Shown: positions 38,501 through 47,876 of the stretch, piece after piece | How the letters are laid out: each line of letters opens with the position of its first letter | Numbering within the stretch: position 1 is the stretch's first letter | Source of the DNA: Paenibacillus koleovorans NBRC 103111 | GTDB lineage: Bacteria > Bacillota > Bacilli > Paenibacillales > NBRC-103111 | Reading direction: 5' to 3' | Length of the DNA stretch: 64,000 nucleotides | Assembly (NCBI RefSeq): GCF_004000845.1 | Contig: NZ_BIMA01000013.1 | Span: 31,718 to 95,717, forward strand | Notes under the pieces: model-generated | Database searches by the model: none | Seen by the model: the letters and a program-made list of their open reading frames with translations, nothing else | What the model was told of the DNA's origin: nothing | Program-made: the position numbers and the translations under genes

Positions 38501-38780
38501 TGCCAGAGATAATCTTCTTCACTTGATTAAATTCCACAACACTTAAAGGATGTTCTAGCGTGTTTTGATTGTGTTGCTCCAGAATCGCCTTGAAATTATC
38601 CCAGAGCTGTTCTGTAGATTTAATATTGGGTTCATATTTCCACAGCTTGGTTTTCACTACATAATCAAAAGTTGATTCTTTGACAACAAGGTCAGCTATC
38701 CCTTCAAGATGTTCTTGTTTGGAAATTGTGCCACTCGTAAGGTATTGAATTATTTCTGTTTCAAATTGATTCTCGGTCAT
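35571..38780 (-). CDS. hsdR: Type I restriction endonuclease subunit R
   Basis: 1069 residues, typical HsdR length. N-terminal PD-(D/E)xK nuclease region with TTLLINGLPIIQIEEKSNT (the ExK pair) near residue 175; SF2 translocase with Walker A TTGSGKT near 320, DEAH in FIVDEAHRSTGGD near 420, YTGTP after it, and motif VI IQAYSRTNR near 720; then a C-terminal helical domain. The subunit translocates DNA and cuts at a distance when the recognition site is unmethylated. Its ATG overlaps the stop of the half-size S gene (ATGA type), so its translation is coupled to that gene. It is second in the operon. Confidence 0.97.
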   Translation of the reverse strand: MTENQFETEIIQYLTSGTISKQEHLEGIADLVVKESTFDYVVKTKLWKYEPNIKSTEQLWDNFKAILEQHNQNTLEHPLSVVEFNQVKKIISGIQTPYEAGQFLYGLNGVSQIEIDLDDGRHVFLTVFDQKQIGAGDTVYQVVNQIERPAVITGKLNRRFDTTLLINGLPIIQIEEKSNTRDVNEALNQMKQYADENQYRDIFSTLQILVAITPNNVKYMANTTPDKFNKDFAFNWQRKSDNTIVRNWKEFADSMLSIPMAHQMATNYMILDGTKNKQMLKVMRPYQVYATQNVIESLKRADFELGMNKVGYIWNTTGSGKTITSFKTAWLASRMPKVDKVVFVVDRIALTKQTNENYKAYDPDATEDTFGSVQNTDNTSDLSRKLKSKANSIIVTSVQKLDTLVKRKSFQAPDKNIVFIVDEAHRSTGGDSFDNIQKAFKKSAWVGYTGTPMFDETTTGLRTEDIFGPLLHAYTIREAIADRNVLGFKVDFETTIDEMKMKEQYLPAFYRERYPKWTEEQIQKKINNLSQEDMDDAVEPSFYDENIDHIKLVVEDVFRNWRNRSNEGKYNALFTTHVGGGKASTPMAMMYFYEFQRVNEENKKNGGQTLKVAVTFSQNTSNNDSMLATNQGLFDAIKAYNAEYGTSFGMDDVSGYTQDVTSRLNKSATNGKFLDLVIVVDQLLTGFDAPELNTLYVDRTLKGAGLIQAYSRTNRIADMQEKPWGRVVNYRWPAHNEKLMNKALAIYANKNSAKLSDDEQRESNQKDGIIAEPFEDVFNEVKQVVEKLSSLTTEFQQLPPSEKKKDEMLELLREYNRGMAKLKQYDPEELDGEKVGFNYDGPDELVEKLGMTSEQEVMLTTVLTNELKSHIAKEKKIPLYQIELRMTHVKDVKVDYDYLTELVEQLLNQVHERKNEEAKETQEKINQFANGLDDRSYATKIVNAAAAIIKGHFPPAGSDFKYPVKLIDSEQIIQQANNVSLDRMFLDFRVKWGITDIITSSGMRELFSRHRYGLQDLDDTGQIRDIIAKASSDYMTLAHDAEVQSLPRMKYRNGLREAIYRLADELVEN

Positions 38781-39352
38781 TTATAGCTTGCCCTCCTTAG
38801 CTTTTCCAGCACTATAGCCGTTTCTAAATTTGCCGTTCTATTTTTTAATGCTTCCAACCGTAATTGATTGAAATAGAGCTCACCGATCATCCGCTGTTTG
38901 TCCATTGTTGGCAGATCCGGCAACTCAAGTTCTTTCACTTGTTTCAGCGTGTATTTTAGAACTTGAGAACCCTGCAAACCCATTTGAAACTGTTTCTTGA
39001 TGAATGGATCTTCATTAAGCAAGAAAACAAGATATTTGGAACCCACCTTGTTGCCAGCCACTAACTTGACGTAGTTTTGTGTATATAGATACCCTTGCTG
39101 CTTCACACCAACGATAGTAGATTTTCCCGATACCAAACTGAAAACAACATCACCTTGACATAGCGTATTGACCTTATCAAAGGTTCGCACTTGTTTGCCG
39201 TCAGTACCACTAGAAGCAATACCCACCAAATCCGCTTCAAGATCGGGTTGTCCATAGTAGGTGTAAAGTGGCGCTGTACCATCAGTTACTTCTTTAATCC
39301 TAAATTGTGGCGACCCGCTCACAAACTCAACCATATCCTCTAGTTTTCTCAT
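38777..39352 (-). CDS. Half-size restriction specificity (S) subunit preceding hsdR
   Basis: 191 residues: one target-recognition domain (residues about 1-140; FVSGSPQFRIKEVTDGTAPL, GDVVFSLVSGKSTIVG, GSQVLKYTLKQVKELELPDL) and one dimerisation helix (KQRMIGELYFNQLRLEALKN). That is half of a normal two-TRD HsdS. Truncated one-TRD S subunits are known to dimerise and give symmetric recognition sites. It is the first gene of the RM operon and its TRD is unlike either in the other S gene. AAAGG lies upstream of ATG 39352. Whether it specifies a second target for the same M and R, or regulates the complex, is open. Confidence 0.8.
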   Translation of the reverse strand: MRKLEDMVEFVSGSPQFRIKEVTDGTAPLYTYYGQPDLEADLVGIASSGTDGKQVRTFDKVNTLCQGDVVFSLVSGKSTIVGVKQQGYLYTQNYVKLVAGNKVGSKYLVFLLNEDPFIKKQFQMGLQGSQVLKYTLKQVKELELPDLPTMDKQRMIGELYFNQLRLEALKNRTANLETAIVLEKLRRASYK

Positions 39353-39398
39353 ATGAATTTGTGCCTTTCTGAAATTAAATTTTATTGTTTATATATGT

Positions 39399-39427
39399 AT
39401 TATATAAGATCGTTTTCGAAATTGCAA
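39399..39427 (-). promoter_or_regulatory. Sigma-A promoter of the RM operon
   Basis: Minus-strand TTGCAA (39422-39427), 17-base spacer, TATAAT (39399-39404), about 45 bp upstream of the first gene of the operon. No other promoter of this quality is visible within 32070-39352, and gene junctions are tight, so the five genes are probably one transcript. Confidence 0.8.
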
Positions 39428-39466
39428 ACTTTAAATTTATTAATTTTAAGAAATTACGTTTTTATA

Positions 39467-39503
39467 TAAAAAGTTGTCTGCCCCATTAAAGAGCAAACAA
39501 CCT
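39467..39503 (-). terminator. Second terminator downstream of argH, insulating the RM operon
   Basis: Minus-strand stem GTTGTTTGC / GCAGACAAC (one G-U pair) with an 11-base loop, followed by TTTTTATAT. It lies between argH and the RM promoter, and prevents arg transcripts from entering the RM genes. Confidence 0.75.
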
Positions 39504-39538
39504 TTTGATTACGTATGAGTTGTCTGGTGGTTCGCCCT

Positions 39539-39612
39539 ACTTATGGTACGGTTCGGCGTAACAGCACAAAGGCGAAATCACTGCTCCACACGGAGCGCGT
39601 AATTTCGCCTTA
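39539..39612 (+). repeat. Right copy of the RM-flanking repeat, here forming an argH terminator-like hairpin
   Basis: Contains TACGGTTCGGCGTA (39547-39560), identical to the left copy at 31818. From 39569 to 39611, AAGGCGAAAT and ATTTCGCCTT form a 10-bp outer stem around an inner GCTCC/GGAGC stem. On the minus strand the hairpin lies just after the argH stop at 39648 and could terminate the arg operon, though its T tract is short. Confidence 0.6.
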
Positions 39613-39647
39613 TCCTTGCACTTCCTATGCTCAAAGAAACAACCCTC

Positions 39648-41063
39648 TTACTTGCTTTTCTCCGCAAATGACTCGACCCAAGCCTGCGTCTTCTGCCACT
39701 CCAGCTCCGCACGGCCGATCGCATCCGCCACCTGGTTGGACGCCGTACCGCCGTAGACGTTGCGGGCGTTGACCACATTCTCCGGCTGCAGCACCTTGTA
39801 GATGTTCTCGTCGAACAGCTTGGAGAACTGCGTGAACTCCTCGAGCGTCAGGTCGAGCAAATATTTCTGATTCTGGATGCAGTAGAGCACCGTCTTGCCG
39901 ATGACTTCATGCGCTTGGCGGAACGGCAAGCCCTTGTTGACCAGGAAGTCGGCGATGTCCGTCGCGTTGGAGAAGTCCTGATTCACGGCTTGGCGCATCC
40001 GGTCCTTGTTCACCTTCATCGTGCTGATCATCGGAGCGAGCAATTGCAGCGCGCCTTGCAGCGTCTTCACGGTATCGAACATGCCTTCCTTGTCTTCCTG
40101 CATGTCCTTGTTGTACGCCAGCGGCAGCGACTTCAACACGGTCAGCATGCCGACCAAATTGCCGTACACCCGACCGGTCTTGCCGCGCACGAGCTCGGCC
40201 ACATCCGGATTTTTCTTCTGCGGCATGATGCTGCTGCCCGTCGTAAACGAATCGTCCAGCTCCACGAACTGGAATTCCGTGCTCGACCACATGACGATCT
40301 CCTCGCACAGACGCGACAGATGCATCATGATCATCGAAGCGTTCGACAGGAACTCCACGATGAAGTCACGATCGCTCACCGCGTCGAGGCTGTTCTCGTA
40401 CACCCGTCCGAAGCCGAGCTTGGACGCTACGAAATGCCGGTCGATCGGGAACGTCGTGCCCGCAAGAGCGCCGGCACCGAGCGGCAGCATGTCGATCCGC
40501 TTGTAGCTGTCCTGCAACCGTTCGGCGTCGCGGCCGAACATCGAGACGTACGCCATCATGTGATGGGCGAACAGAATCGGCTGCGCCCGCTGCAGATGCG
40601 TGTAGCCTGGCACGATCGTCTCGAGGTTCGCTTTCGCTTGGCCGAGGAGAGCCTCCTGCAGCTTGACCAGCATGCCGACGAACTCCACGACGCGCTTGCG
40701 CAAGTACAGGTGCATGTCGGTCGCCACTTGGTCGTTGCGGCTCCGTCCCGTATGCAGCTTGCCGCCCACAGGGCCTACATCGTCGATCAACGCTTTCTCG
40801 ATGTTCATGTGGATGTCTTCATCGCTGACGGAGAACTCCAGCTCGCCTCGGCGAATGCGGTTCATGACGCGGAGCAGCCCATCCTGAATCCTCTCGACGT
40901 CCGTCAGCGGCAAGATGCCTTGTTTGCCCAGCATCGCTACATGCGCGAGACTGCCTTGGATGTCTTCCTCGGCCAGCTCCTTGTCGAACATGATGGAAGC
41001 TGTATATTCCTCTACGAGCTGATCGGTTTTTTTGGTGAACCGTCCACCCCACAGTTTAGACAT
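39648..41063 (-). CDS. argH: Argininosuccinate lyase
   Basis: 471 residues from ATG 41063, chosen because AAGGAGTGGGG lies upstream and the protein then starts MSKLWGGRF as in the family; an in-frame start at 41105 adds 14 residues. It catalyses argininosuccinate to arginine plus fumarate, the last step of the pathway. Fumarase/ASL superfamily signature [16 protein letters not shown] near residue 280, with the catalytic Ser; [20 protein letters not shown] and [11 protein letters not shown] (catalytic His) earlier. Last gene of argCJBDFGH, 111 bp after argG. Confidence 0.98.
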   Translation of the reverse strand: MSKLWGGRFTKKTDQLVEEYTASIMFDKELAEEDIQGSLAHVAMLGKQGILPLTDVERIQDGLLRVMNRIRRGELEFSVSDEDIHMNIEKALIDDVGPVGGKLHTGRSRNDQVATDMHLYLRKRVVEFVGMLVKLQEALLGQAKANLETIVPGYTHLQRAQPILFAHHMMAYVSMFGRDAERLQDSYKRIDMLPLGAGALAGTTFPIDRHFVASKLGFGRVYENSLDAVSDRDFIVEFLSNASMIMMHLSRLCEEIVMWSSTEFQFVELDDSFTTGSSIMPQKKNPDVAELVRGKTGRVYGNLVGMLTVLKSLPLAYNKDMQEDKEGMFDTVKTLQGALQLLAPMISTMKVNKDRMRQAVNQDFSNATDIADFLVNKGLPFRQAHEVIGKTVLYCIQNQKYLLDLTLEEFTQFSKLFDENIYKVLQPENVVNARNVYGGTASNQVADAIGRAELEWQKTQAWVESFAEKSK

Positions 41064-41174
41064 GATAACCCCACTCCTTCTTCTTTCTATTCCTCTATAG
41101 GCCATCGCCGCAGGCCCATCGAGCCGCTCTTCCCAAAAATAGGCCGCTATGCGCGGCCCATTCTGATGTATTGC

Positions 41175-42413
41175 CTATGACTGCGAATTCTGGTGTACGC
41201 CGGAGGCTACTTTCAACCGCAGCGCGTTCAAGCGGATAAAGCCTGTGGCGTCGTTCTGGTCGTATGCTTTGGTCGGATCGGCTTCCATCGTCGCGATATG
41301 CGGGTTGTACAAGCTGACCGGGCTCTTCACGCCGGCGCCTTGCACGTTGCCCTTGTACAGCTTCAGGCGAACCGTACCGGTGACGTTCTTCTGGCTCTCG
41401 GTGACGAGCGCCTGGATCGCCAGGCGTTCCGGAGCGAACCAGAAGCCGTTGTACACGAGTGACGCATAACGCGGGATCAAGGAATCGCGAATTTGCATCA
41501 CTTCGCGGTCCATGGTGAGCGACTCCATCTTGCGGTGCGCCGTGAACAGGATCGTGCCGCCCGGCGTCTCGTATACGCCGCGGCTCTTCATGCCGACGAA
41601 GCGGTTCTCGACCATGTCGACACGGCCGATGCCGTGTTTGCCGCCGATTTCGTTCAGCGTCTCCATGATGCGTAGCGGGATCATGCGCTCGCCGTTAACG
41701 GCTACACAAAGTCCCTTCTCGAACTCGAGCTCTATATATTCAGCTTGGTCCGGAGCATCCTGCGGATCTACGCTCAGTACGTACATGTCTTTGTTGGAAT
41801 CAGCCGCGGCATCGAACCAAGGATCCTCCAGCATGCCGCTCTCGAAGCTGATGTGCAGCAGGTTGCGATCCGTCGAGTAAGGCTTGGCCGCGCTCGCCGT
41901 GACGTTGATGCCGTGTTTCTCGGCATAGGCGATCATCTCCGCGCGTCCCGGGAACTGCTCGCGGAACACTTCGTCGCGCCAAGGCGCGATGACGGACAGC
42001 TCGGGCGCCAGCGCCGCCGCGGTCAGCTCGAAGCGCACTTGGTCGTTGCCCTTGCCGGTCGCGCCGTGCGCGATGGCGAAGGCGCCTTCGGCGCGGGCGA
42101 TCTCGACCATGCGCTTCGCGATCAGCGGACGCGCGATGCTCGTGCCGAGCAAATATTGGCCTTCATAGAGCGCGCCGGCCGCGAACATCGGGTTGATGAA
42201 GTCGCGCGCGAACTCTTCTTGCAGGTCGTCGATGTATACTTTCGTAGCGCCGGTCTTGAGCGCCTTTTCTTCCAAGCCGTCCAGCTCTTCGCCTTGCCCG
42301 ATGTCCGCGGTGAACGTGATGATCTCCGCGTCGTACGTTTCCTTCAGCCATGTCAGAATGACCGAAGTGTCCAATCCGCCCGAATAGGCGAGAACGATTT
42401 TATCCTTAGCCAT
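41175..42413 (-). CDS. argG: Argininosuccinate synthase
   Basis: 412 residues. Condenses citrulline and aspartate with ATP to argininosuccinate. The N-type ATP pyrophosphatase P-loop is visible as [19 protein letters not shown] at residues 6-24; the ATP/citrulline-binding segment is [26 protein letters not shown] precedes ATG 42413. It lies 20 bp downstream of argF. Confidence 0.98.
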   Translation of the reverse strand: MAKDKIVLAYSGGLDTSVILTWLKETYDAEIITFTADIGQGEELDGLEEKALKTGATKVYIDDLQEEFARDFINPMFAAGALYEGQYLLGTSIARPLIAKRMVEIARAEGAFAIAHGATGKGNDQVRFELTAAALAPELSVIAPWRDEVFREQFPGRAEMIAYAEKHGINVTASAAKPYSTDRNLLHISFESGMLEDPWFDAAADSNKDMYVLSVDPQDAPDQAEYIELEFEKGLCVAVNGERMIPLRIMETLNEIGGKHGIGRVDMVENRFVGMKSRGVYETPGGTILFTAHRKMESLTMDREVMQIRDSLIPRYASLVYNGFWFAPERLAIQALVTESQKNVTGTVRLKLYKGNVQGAGVKSPVSLYNPHIATMEADPTKAYDQNDATGFIRLNALRLKVASGVHQNSQS

Positions 42414-42433
42414 GAGTTCGTTTCCCCTTTATC

Positions 42434-43390
<957 letters not shown>

Positions 43391-43412
43391 TGCTAATCAC
43401 TCGCTTTCTTCA

Positions 43413-44651
43413 TTAATTCTTGGCCGTTGCTGCACCTTCAGCAAGCGCCGCTTGCTCTGCTAGCACACCTGCAATAATCCCCACACCGCGATCGGCCTCT
43501 TCCACACTCACGTAGAAGTTCGGCAACAGGCGGATGACATTCGGTCCCGCCGAAATGATGATCAGACCACGCTTATGCATAGTGGAAACGAAATCGCCTA
43601 CCGGTCCCGTGCATTCGATACCGATGAGCAAGCCGAGGCCGCGCACCGTCTTCACGAGCGGATTGCCGGCGAGCTTCTCACGCAGCTGTGCCTGGATGTA
43701 GTCGCCCAGCTCCGCCGCACGCTCGGACAGCCGCTCCTCGAGCATTGTCTCGATCGTGGCGATGCCCGCCGCCGTCGCGATCGGCGTGCCGCCGAACGTC
43801 GTGCCGTGGCTGCCGGCGGAGAACGCCTCGCGCAGCTTCGCCTTGCCGAGCATCGCGCCGATCGGGAACCCGCTGCCGAGCCCTTTGGCCAGCGTCATGA
43901 TGTCCGGCTCTACGCCGTAATGCTCGTAGGCGAACAGCTTGCCCGTCCGGCCCATGCCGGTCTGGATCTCGTCGGCGATCAGCAGCAGGTTATGCTGCTC
44001 GCACAGGCGAACCACTTCCGCCACGAACTCCGGCGTAGCCGGGATGACGCCGCCCTCGCCTTGCACAAACTCGAGCATGATGGCGCAAGTCTTGTCGGTC
44101 ACACACGATTGCAGCGCTTCCGCATCATTGTAAGGAGCATGCACGAAGCCGACCGGCAACGGATGGAAGCCTTCCTTTACTTTATCCTGCCCGGTCGCCG
44201 TTAAAGTAGCCAGCGTGCGGCCGTGGAACGAAGTTTGGAACGTAATCACCTCGTATCGATCATTGCCCAGCACTTTGGCATTGTAGCGCCGCGCGATCTT
44301 GATCGCCGCTTCGTTCGCCTCCGCGCCGCTGTTGCAGAAGAACACGGCGTCGGCGAAGCTGTTCTCCGTCAGAAGCACGGCCAGCCGATCCTGGTTCGGA
44401 ATATGGAACAGATTGCTCACATGCCACAGCTCGTCGAGCTGCGCAACGAGGCGGTCGCGAACCTGCTTGGGGGAATGCCCCAAGTTGGTAACCGCAATGC
44501 CGCTCGCGAAGTCCAGGTATTCGTTGCCTTGGTCGTCCCACAGCTTGCTGCCCTCGCCCTTCACCATGGTGATCGGGAATCTGGCGTACGTCGGGAACAA
44601 AGCGCTCCCGGCTTGCCCTTGCCCTTGCCCTTCTTCTTTCTGGCTGCTCAT
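43413..44651 (-). CDS. argD: Acetylornithine aminotransferase
   Basis: 412 residues. PLP-dependent class III aminotransferase acting on N-acetylglutamate semialdehyde. FFCNSGAEANEAAIKIARRY, the PLP-contacting LLIADEIQTGMGRTGKLFAY, and the Schiff-base Lys in DIMTLAKGLGSGFPIGAM are visible. N-terminal residues 1-17 are Gln/Gly-rich and variable. It lies 7 bp after argB. Confidence 0.97.
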   Translation of the reverse strand: MSSQKEEGQGQGQAGSALFPTYARFPITMVKGEGSKLWDDQGNEYLDFASGIAVTNLGHSPKQVRDRLVAQLDELWHVSNLFHIPNQDRLAVLLTENSFADAVFFCNSGAEANEAAIKIARRYNAKVLGNDRYEVITFQTSFHGRTLATLTATGQDKVKEGFHPLPVGFVHAPYNDAEALQSCVTDKTCAIMLEFVQGEGGVIPATPEFVAEVVRLCEQHNLLLIADEIQTGMGRTGKLFAYEHYGVEPDIMTLAKGLGSGFPIGAMLGKAKLREAFSAGSHGTTFGGTPIATAAGIATIETMLEERLSERAAELGDYIQAQLREKLAGNPLVKTVRGLGLLIGIECTGPVGDFVSTMHKRGLIIISAGPNVIRLLPNFYVSVEEADRGVGIIAGVLAEQAALAEGAATAKN

Positions 44652-44658
44652 CTCGTCC

Positions 44659-45459
44659 TCACTCCGTTCCCCGTGTAATTCGCGTGCCGATCGTCTCGCC
44701 GTTCAGAACCCGACTCAGAATGCCCGGCTCGCTGCCGTTTACGATAACAACTTCCTGCACTTCGCCCTGGATGCACTGCGTCGCCGCTCGCACCTTCGGA
44801 ATCATGCCGCCGTAGATGACACCGCTCGCGATCATCTCTTCCGTCTCTGCCACCGTCACGACCGGCAGCACCCGCTTCACGCCGTCGATCTCCTTCATGA
44901 TGCCCGGCACGTCGGTCACCACGATCATCCGCTCCACGCCGATATGCGAAGCCACCGCGCCTGCCGCCGTGTCGGCGTTGATGTTGTAGCGCTGACCGGC
45001 ATCGTCCAGCCCGATCGGGGCGATGACCGGCATATAGCCGAGGTCCACGATCCCTTGCACGAGCGAGCCGTTCACATGCGTGACGTCGCCTACGTAGCCG
45101 ATCTCGGCCGCATTCGCCACCGGCACAGAATGGATCAAGTGGCCGTCCTCGCCGGACAAGCCAAGCGCTCTGCCTCCCGCCAATTGGATGCGCCGCACGA
45201 TCTCCTTGTTGATCTGCCCCGCCAGCACCATCTCGACCACGTCGAGCACCGCTTCATTCGTCTTGCGCAGCCCGCCGACGAACTCCGTCTCGATGCCGAG
45301 CTTGCCCAGCATATCGGAGATCGCCGGCCCGCCGCCGTGTACGATGACCGGAATCATGCCATCCGCCTGCAGCGTACGCAGGTCGTCGAAGAACGAGGCG
45401 GGAAGCGCCGTCAGCGTGCTGCCTCCGCATTTCATTACAAAACAACGTTTCTTGCTCAT
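44659..45459 (-). CDS. argB: Acetylglutamate kinase
   Basis: 266 residues. Phosphorylates N-acetylglutamate in the cyclic arginine pathway. Amino-acid kinase fold: VMKCGGSTLTALPASFFDDL at the N-terminus, IPVIVHGGGPAISDMLGKLG (substrate site), RYNINADTAAGAVASHIGVE and VIYGGMIPKVRAATQCIQGE. AAGGAG lies 10 bases before ATG 45459. It lies 22 bp after argJ. Confidence 0.97.
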   Translation of the reverse strand: MSKKRCFVMKCGGSTLTALPASFFDDLRTLQADGMIPVIVHGGGPAISDMLGKLGIETEFVGGLRKTNEAVLDVVEMVLAGQINKEIVRRIQLAGGRALGLSGEDGHLIHSVPVANAAEIGYVGDVTHVNGSLVQGIVDLGYMPVIAPIGLDDAGQRYNINADTAAGAVASHIGVERMIVVTDVPGIMKEIDGVKRVLPVVTVAETEEMIASGVIYGGMIPKVRAATQCIQGEVQEVVIVNGSEPGILSRVLNGETIGTRITRGTE

Positions 45460-45481
45460 CTATGTCCTGCTCCTTCTCGCC

Positions 45482-46714
45482 CTAAGTCCGGTAAGCGGCA
45501 TTAATGCGCACATAATCGTATGTCAGATCGCAGCCCCATGCCGTTGCCGTTGCGCCGCCCATGTTCAAGTTCACATGGATTTGCACGAGCTCGCCCTTAA
45601 GATACTCCGTTGCCTTCGGATCGTCGAACGGCACCGGACGCGACTGCTCCAGCACGGAGATGTCGCCGAGTCGAATATCGACCGTATCTACGTTCACGGG
45701 AACACCGGCTCGGCCGACAGCGGCGATGATGCGTCCCCAGTTGGCGTCCGCTCCGAAACAAGCCGACTTCACCAAGCTCGAGCCGATGACGGTCTTCGCA
45801 ATCGCACGCGCAGCGTCCTCAGACGCTGCATTCGCTACGGTCACCTCGATCAGCTTGGTCGCCCCTTCGCCGTCGCGGGCAATCGCCTTGGCGAGGTACT
45901 CGCCGACGTATTGGAACGCCGTTGCGAAGGCCGCCCAATCCGCATGCTCCGCGTCAAGCGGCTCATTGCCGGCCAGGCCGCTCGCCATCGTCACAACCAT
46001 GTCGTTCGTGCTCGTATCGCCGTCCACCGTAATCATGTTGAACGTCATGTCAGTGGAGCGGTTCAGCAGCTTCTGCAGGTTGGCCGAGGAGATCGCCGCA
46101 TCCGTCGTCATGAAGCCGAGCATCGTCGCCATATTCGGGTGAATCATGCCCGAGCCTTTGGCTGCACCGGCGATATGTACGGTTTTACCGTCAACCGTCA
46201 GCTCAACGCAAACCACCTTTTTAACCAAATCCGTCGTCAGAATCGCCTGCGAAAACTGCTCGCCGCCCTCTTCATCCGCGGACACAACCGCCGGCAGTCC
46301 TTCGATGCCCGGCACGACCCGGTCCATCTTGAGCAGCTCGCCGATAACCCCCGTCGACGTTACGCCCACATAGTGATCCGGCACGCCGAACGCCTTGGCC
46401 GCTTCCGCCCGCATCGTGCGCGCGTCGTCTTCCCCTTGCTGGCCCGTGCAAGCATTGGCGTTGCCGCTGTTCACGAGCATCACCTGCAGCTTGCCCTCGG
46501 CCGCCACGCTCTCCTGCGTCACCTTCAGCGGTGCCGCCTGGAACGCATTCAGCGTGTACACGCCCGCCGCCGCTGCCGGCACTTCGCACACAATGACGCC
46601 GAGGTCATTGCGCTTCGTCTTTTTCAACCCGCAATGCAAGCCGCCTGCACGAAACCCTTTCGGTGTCGTGATCGACCCATTCTCTACTACTGTAAATTGA
46701 CCTTGCTGCGCCAT
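45482..46714 (-). CDS. argJ: Bifunctional ornithine acetyltransferase / N-acetylglutamate synthase
   Basis: About 410 residues from ATG 46714 (GAGGGG upstream). The proprotein self-cleaves before a Thr in MIHPNMATMLGFMTTDAA near residue 185, giving alpha and beta chains; the Thr becomes the nucleophile. The oxyanion segment SSLVKSACFGADANWGRIIA and the C-terminal YDYVRINAAYRT match the family. It recycles the acetyl group from acetylornithine to glutamate. No separate argA is present in the window. It follows argC by 29 bp. Confidence 0.97.
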   Translation of the reverse strand: MAQQGQFTVVENGSITTPKGFRAGGLHCGLKKTKRNDLGVIVCEVPAAAAGVYTLNAFQAAPLKVTQESVAAEGKLQVMLVNSGNANACTGQQGEDDARTMRAEAAKAFGVPDHYVGVTSTGVIGELLKMDRVVPGIEGLPAVVSADEEGGEQFSQAILTTDLVKKVVCVELTVDGKTVHIAGAAKGSGMIHPNMATMLGFMTTDAAISSANLQKLLNRSTDMTFNMITVDGDTSTNDMVVTMASGLAGNEPLDAEHADWAAFATAFQYVGEYLAKAIARDGEGATKLIEVTVANAASEDAARAIAKTVIGSSLVKSACFGADANWGRIIAAVGRAGVPVNVDTVDIRLGDISVLEQSRPVPFDDPKATEYLKGELVQIHVNLNMGGATATAWGCDLTYDYVRINAAYRT

Positions 46715-46743
46715 CGTTCCCCTCACCCAATCCTCTTCACAAT

Positions 46744-47799
46744 TTATGGATAAACCGGAGACAGCTGCAGCCCGGTTGTTTCGTCCCAGCCCATCATCAG
46801 GTTCAAGTTTTGCACCGCTTGCCCGGCCGCGCCCTTCACCAGGTTATCGATGACCGACACCACCGTTACGCGATTCGTCCGCTCGTCCACGGAGATGCCG
46901 ATATCGCAATAGTTGGAGCCCAGCACTTCCTTCGTCGCCGGGTATTTGCCCTTCTCCCGAATCCGCACGAACCGACGGCCTTCATAAAACTGCCGGAACA
47001 GCTCGAACACCTCTTCTTCGGTCCGCTTCTCGCTAAGCGTTGCATAGCATGTAGCCAGGATGCCCCGCGTGATCGGAATCAGATGCGCTGTGAACGTAAT
47101 CGTAATGTCTTCTCCGCCGCCCACTTGCGTCAGCACTTGCTCGATCTCCGGCGTATGCTGGTGCTTATTCACTTTGTAAGCGAGCATGTTTTCATTGATT
47201 TCGGAAAAATGATACGTTAAGCCAAGCCCCCGGCCGGCTCCCGAAACTCCTGTTTTAGCGTCAACGATGATAGAGTTGTTGTCGATCCAGCCCGCTTTTA
47301 CCAGAGGCACCAGCGCGAGGGTCGTTGCTGTAGGGTAGCAGCCCGGATTGGCAATCAGGTCCGCACCATGCACATCGTCGCCGAACACCTCGCACAAGCC
47401 ATACACCGATTTCTCGAGGTACGCCGGATCCGCCGGTTTGTGTTTATACCATTTCTCGTAAATTTCGCCGTTCTTCAGTCGATAGTCACCGGAAACGTCG
47501 ATTACCTTCAGCCCTGCATCGAGCAGTTGCGGCGTCAGTTCCGTACTGACCCCATGCGGCGCCGCCAGGAAAATAACGTCCGCCTTCTGCTTGATCACGT
47601 CGACATCGATCGCTTCCAGCCGCTCCAGCACGATCTGGTTCAGGTGGGGATACCCTTCGGCAATCGGCGCCCCCGCGTTGGACGAAGACAGCACCATGCC
47701 GATCTCCACGTTAGGGTGATTCAATAAGAAACGAATGAGCTCCACGCCGCCGTAACCGGTCGCTCCTAAGATGGCGGCTCTTACTTTCGAATTTGGCAT
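46744..47799 (-). CDS. argC: N-acetyl-gamma-glutamyl-phosphate reductase
   Basis: 351 residues from ATG 47799 (GAGGAGG nine bases upstream). NADPH-dependent reduction of acetylglutamyl phosphate. Rossmann motif AAILGATGYGGVELIRFLLN and the active-site Cys in DLIANPGCYPTATTLALVPL near residue 150 are clear. It is the first gene of the arg operon and lies directly below the ARG-box promoter. Confidence 0.98.
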   Translation of the reverse strand: MPNSKVRAAILGATGYGGVELIRFLLNHPNVEIGMVLSSSNAGAPIAEGYPHLNQIVLERLEAIDVDVIKQKADVIFLAAPHGVSTELTPQLLDAGLKVIDVSGDYRLKNGEIYEKWYKHKPADPAYLEKSVYGLCEVFGDDVHGADLIANPGCYPTATTLALVPLVKAGWIDNNSIIVDAKTGVSGAGRGLGLTYHFSEINENMLAYKVNKHQHTPEIEQVLTQVGGGEDITITFTAHLIPITRGILATCYATLSEKRTEEEVFELFRQFYEGRRFVRIREKGKYPATKEVLGSNYCDIGISVDERTNRVTVVSVIDNLVKGAAGQAVQNLNLMMGWDETTGLQLSPVYP

Positions 47800-47829
47800 A
47801 AGTCCGTACCTCCTCAAAACATATGTATT

Positions 47830-47858
47830 ATTATACGGCTAGAAGAATATTAATTCAA
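47830..47858 (-). promoter_or_regulatory. Sigma-A promoter with overlapping ARG box for argCJBDFGH
   Basis: Minus-strand TTGAAT (47853-47858), 17-base spacer and TATAAT (47830-47835) form a consensus promoter ~30 bp above argC. TGAATTAATATTCT (47844-47857) overlaps the -35 and spacer, and matches the AhrC/ArgR ARG-box consensus of inverted TGAAT/ATTCA half-sites with one change. Arginine-bound AhrC would block polymerase here. Confidence 0.8.
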
Positions 47859-47876
47859 CGGAAAATTTACTGCTTT

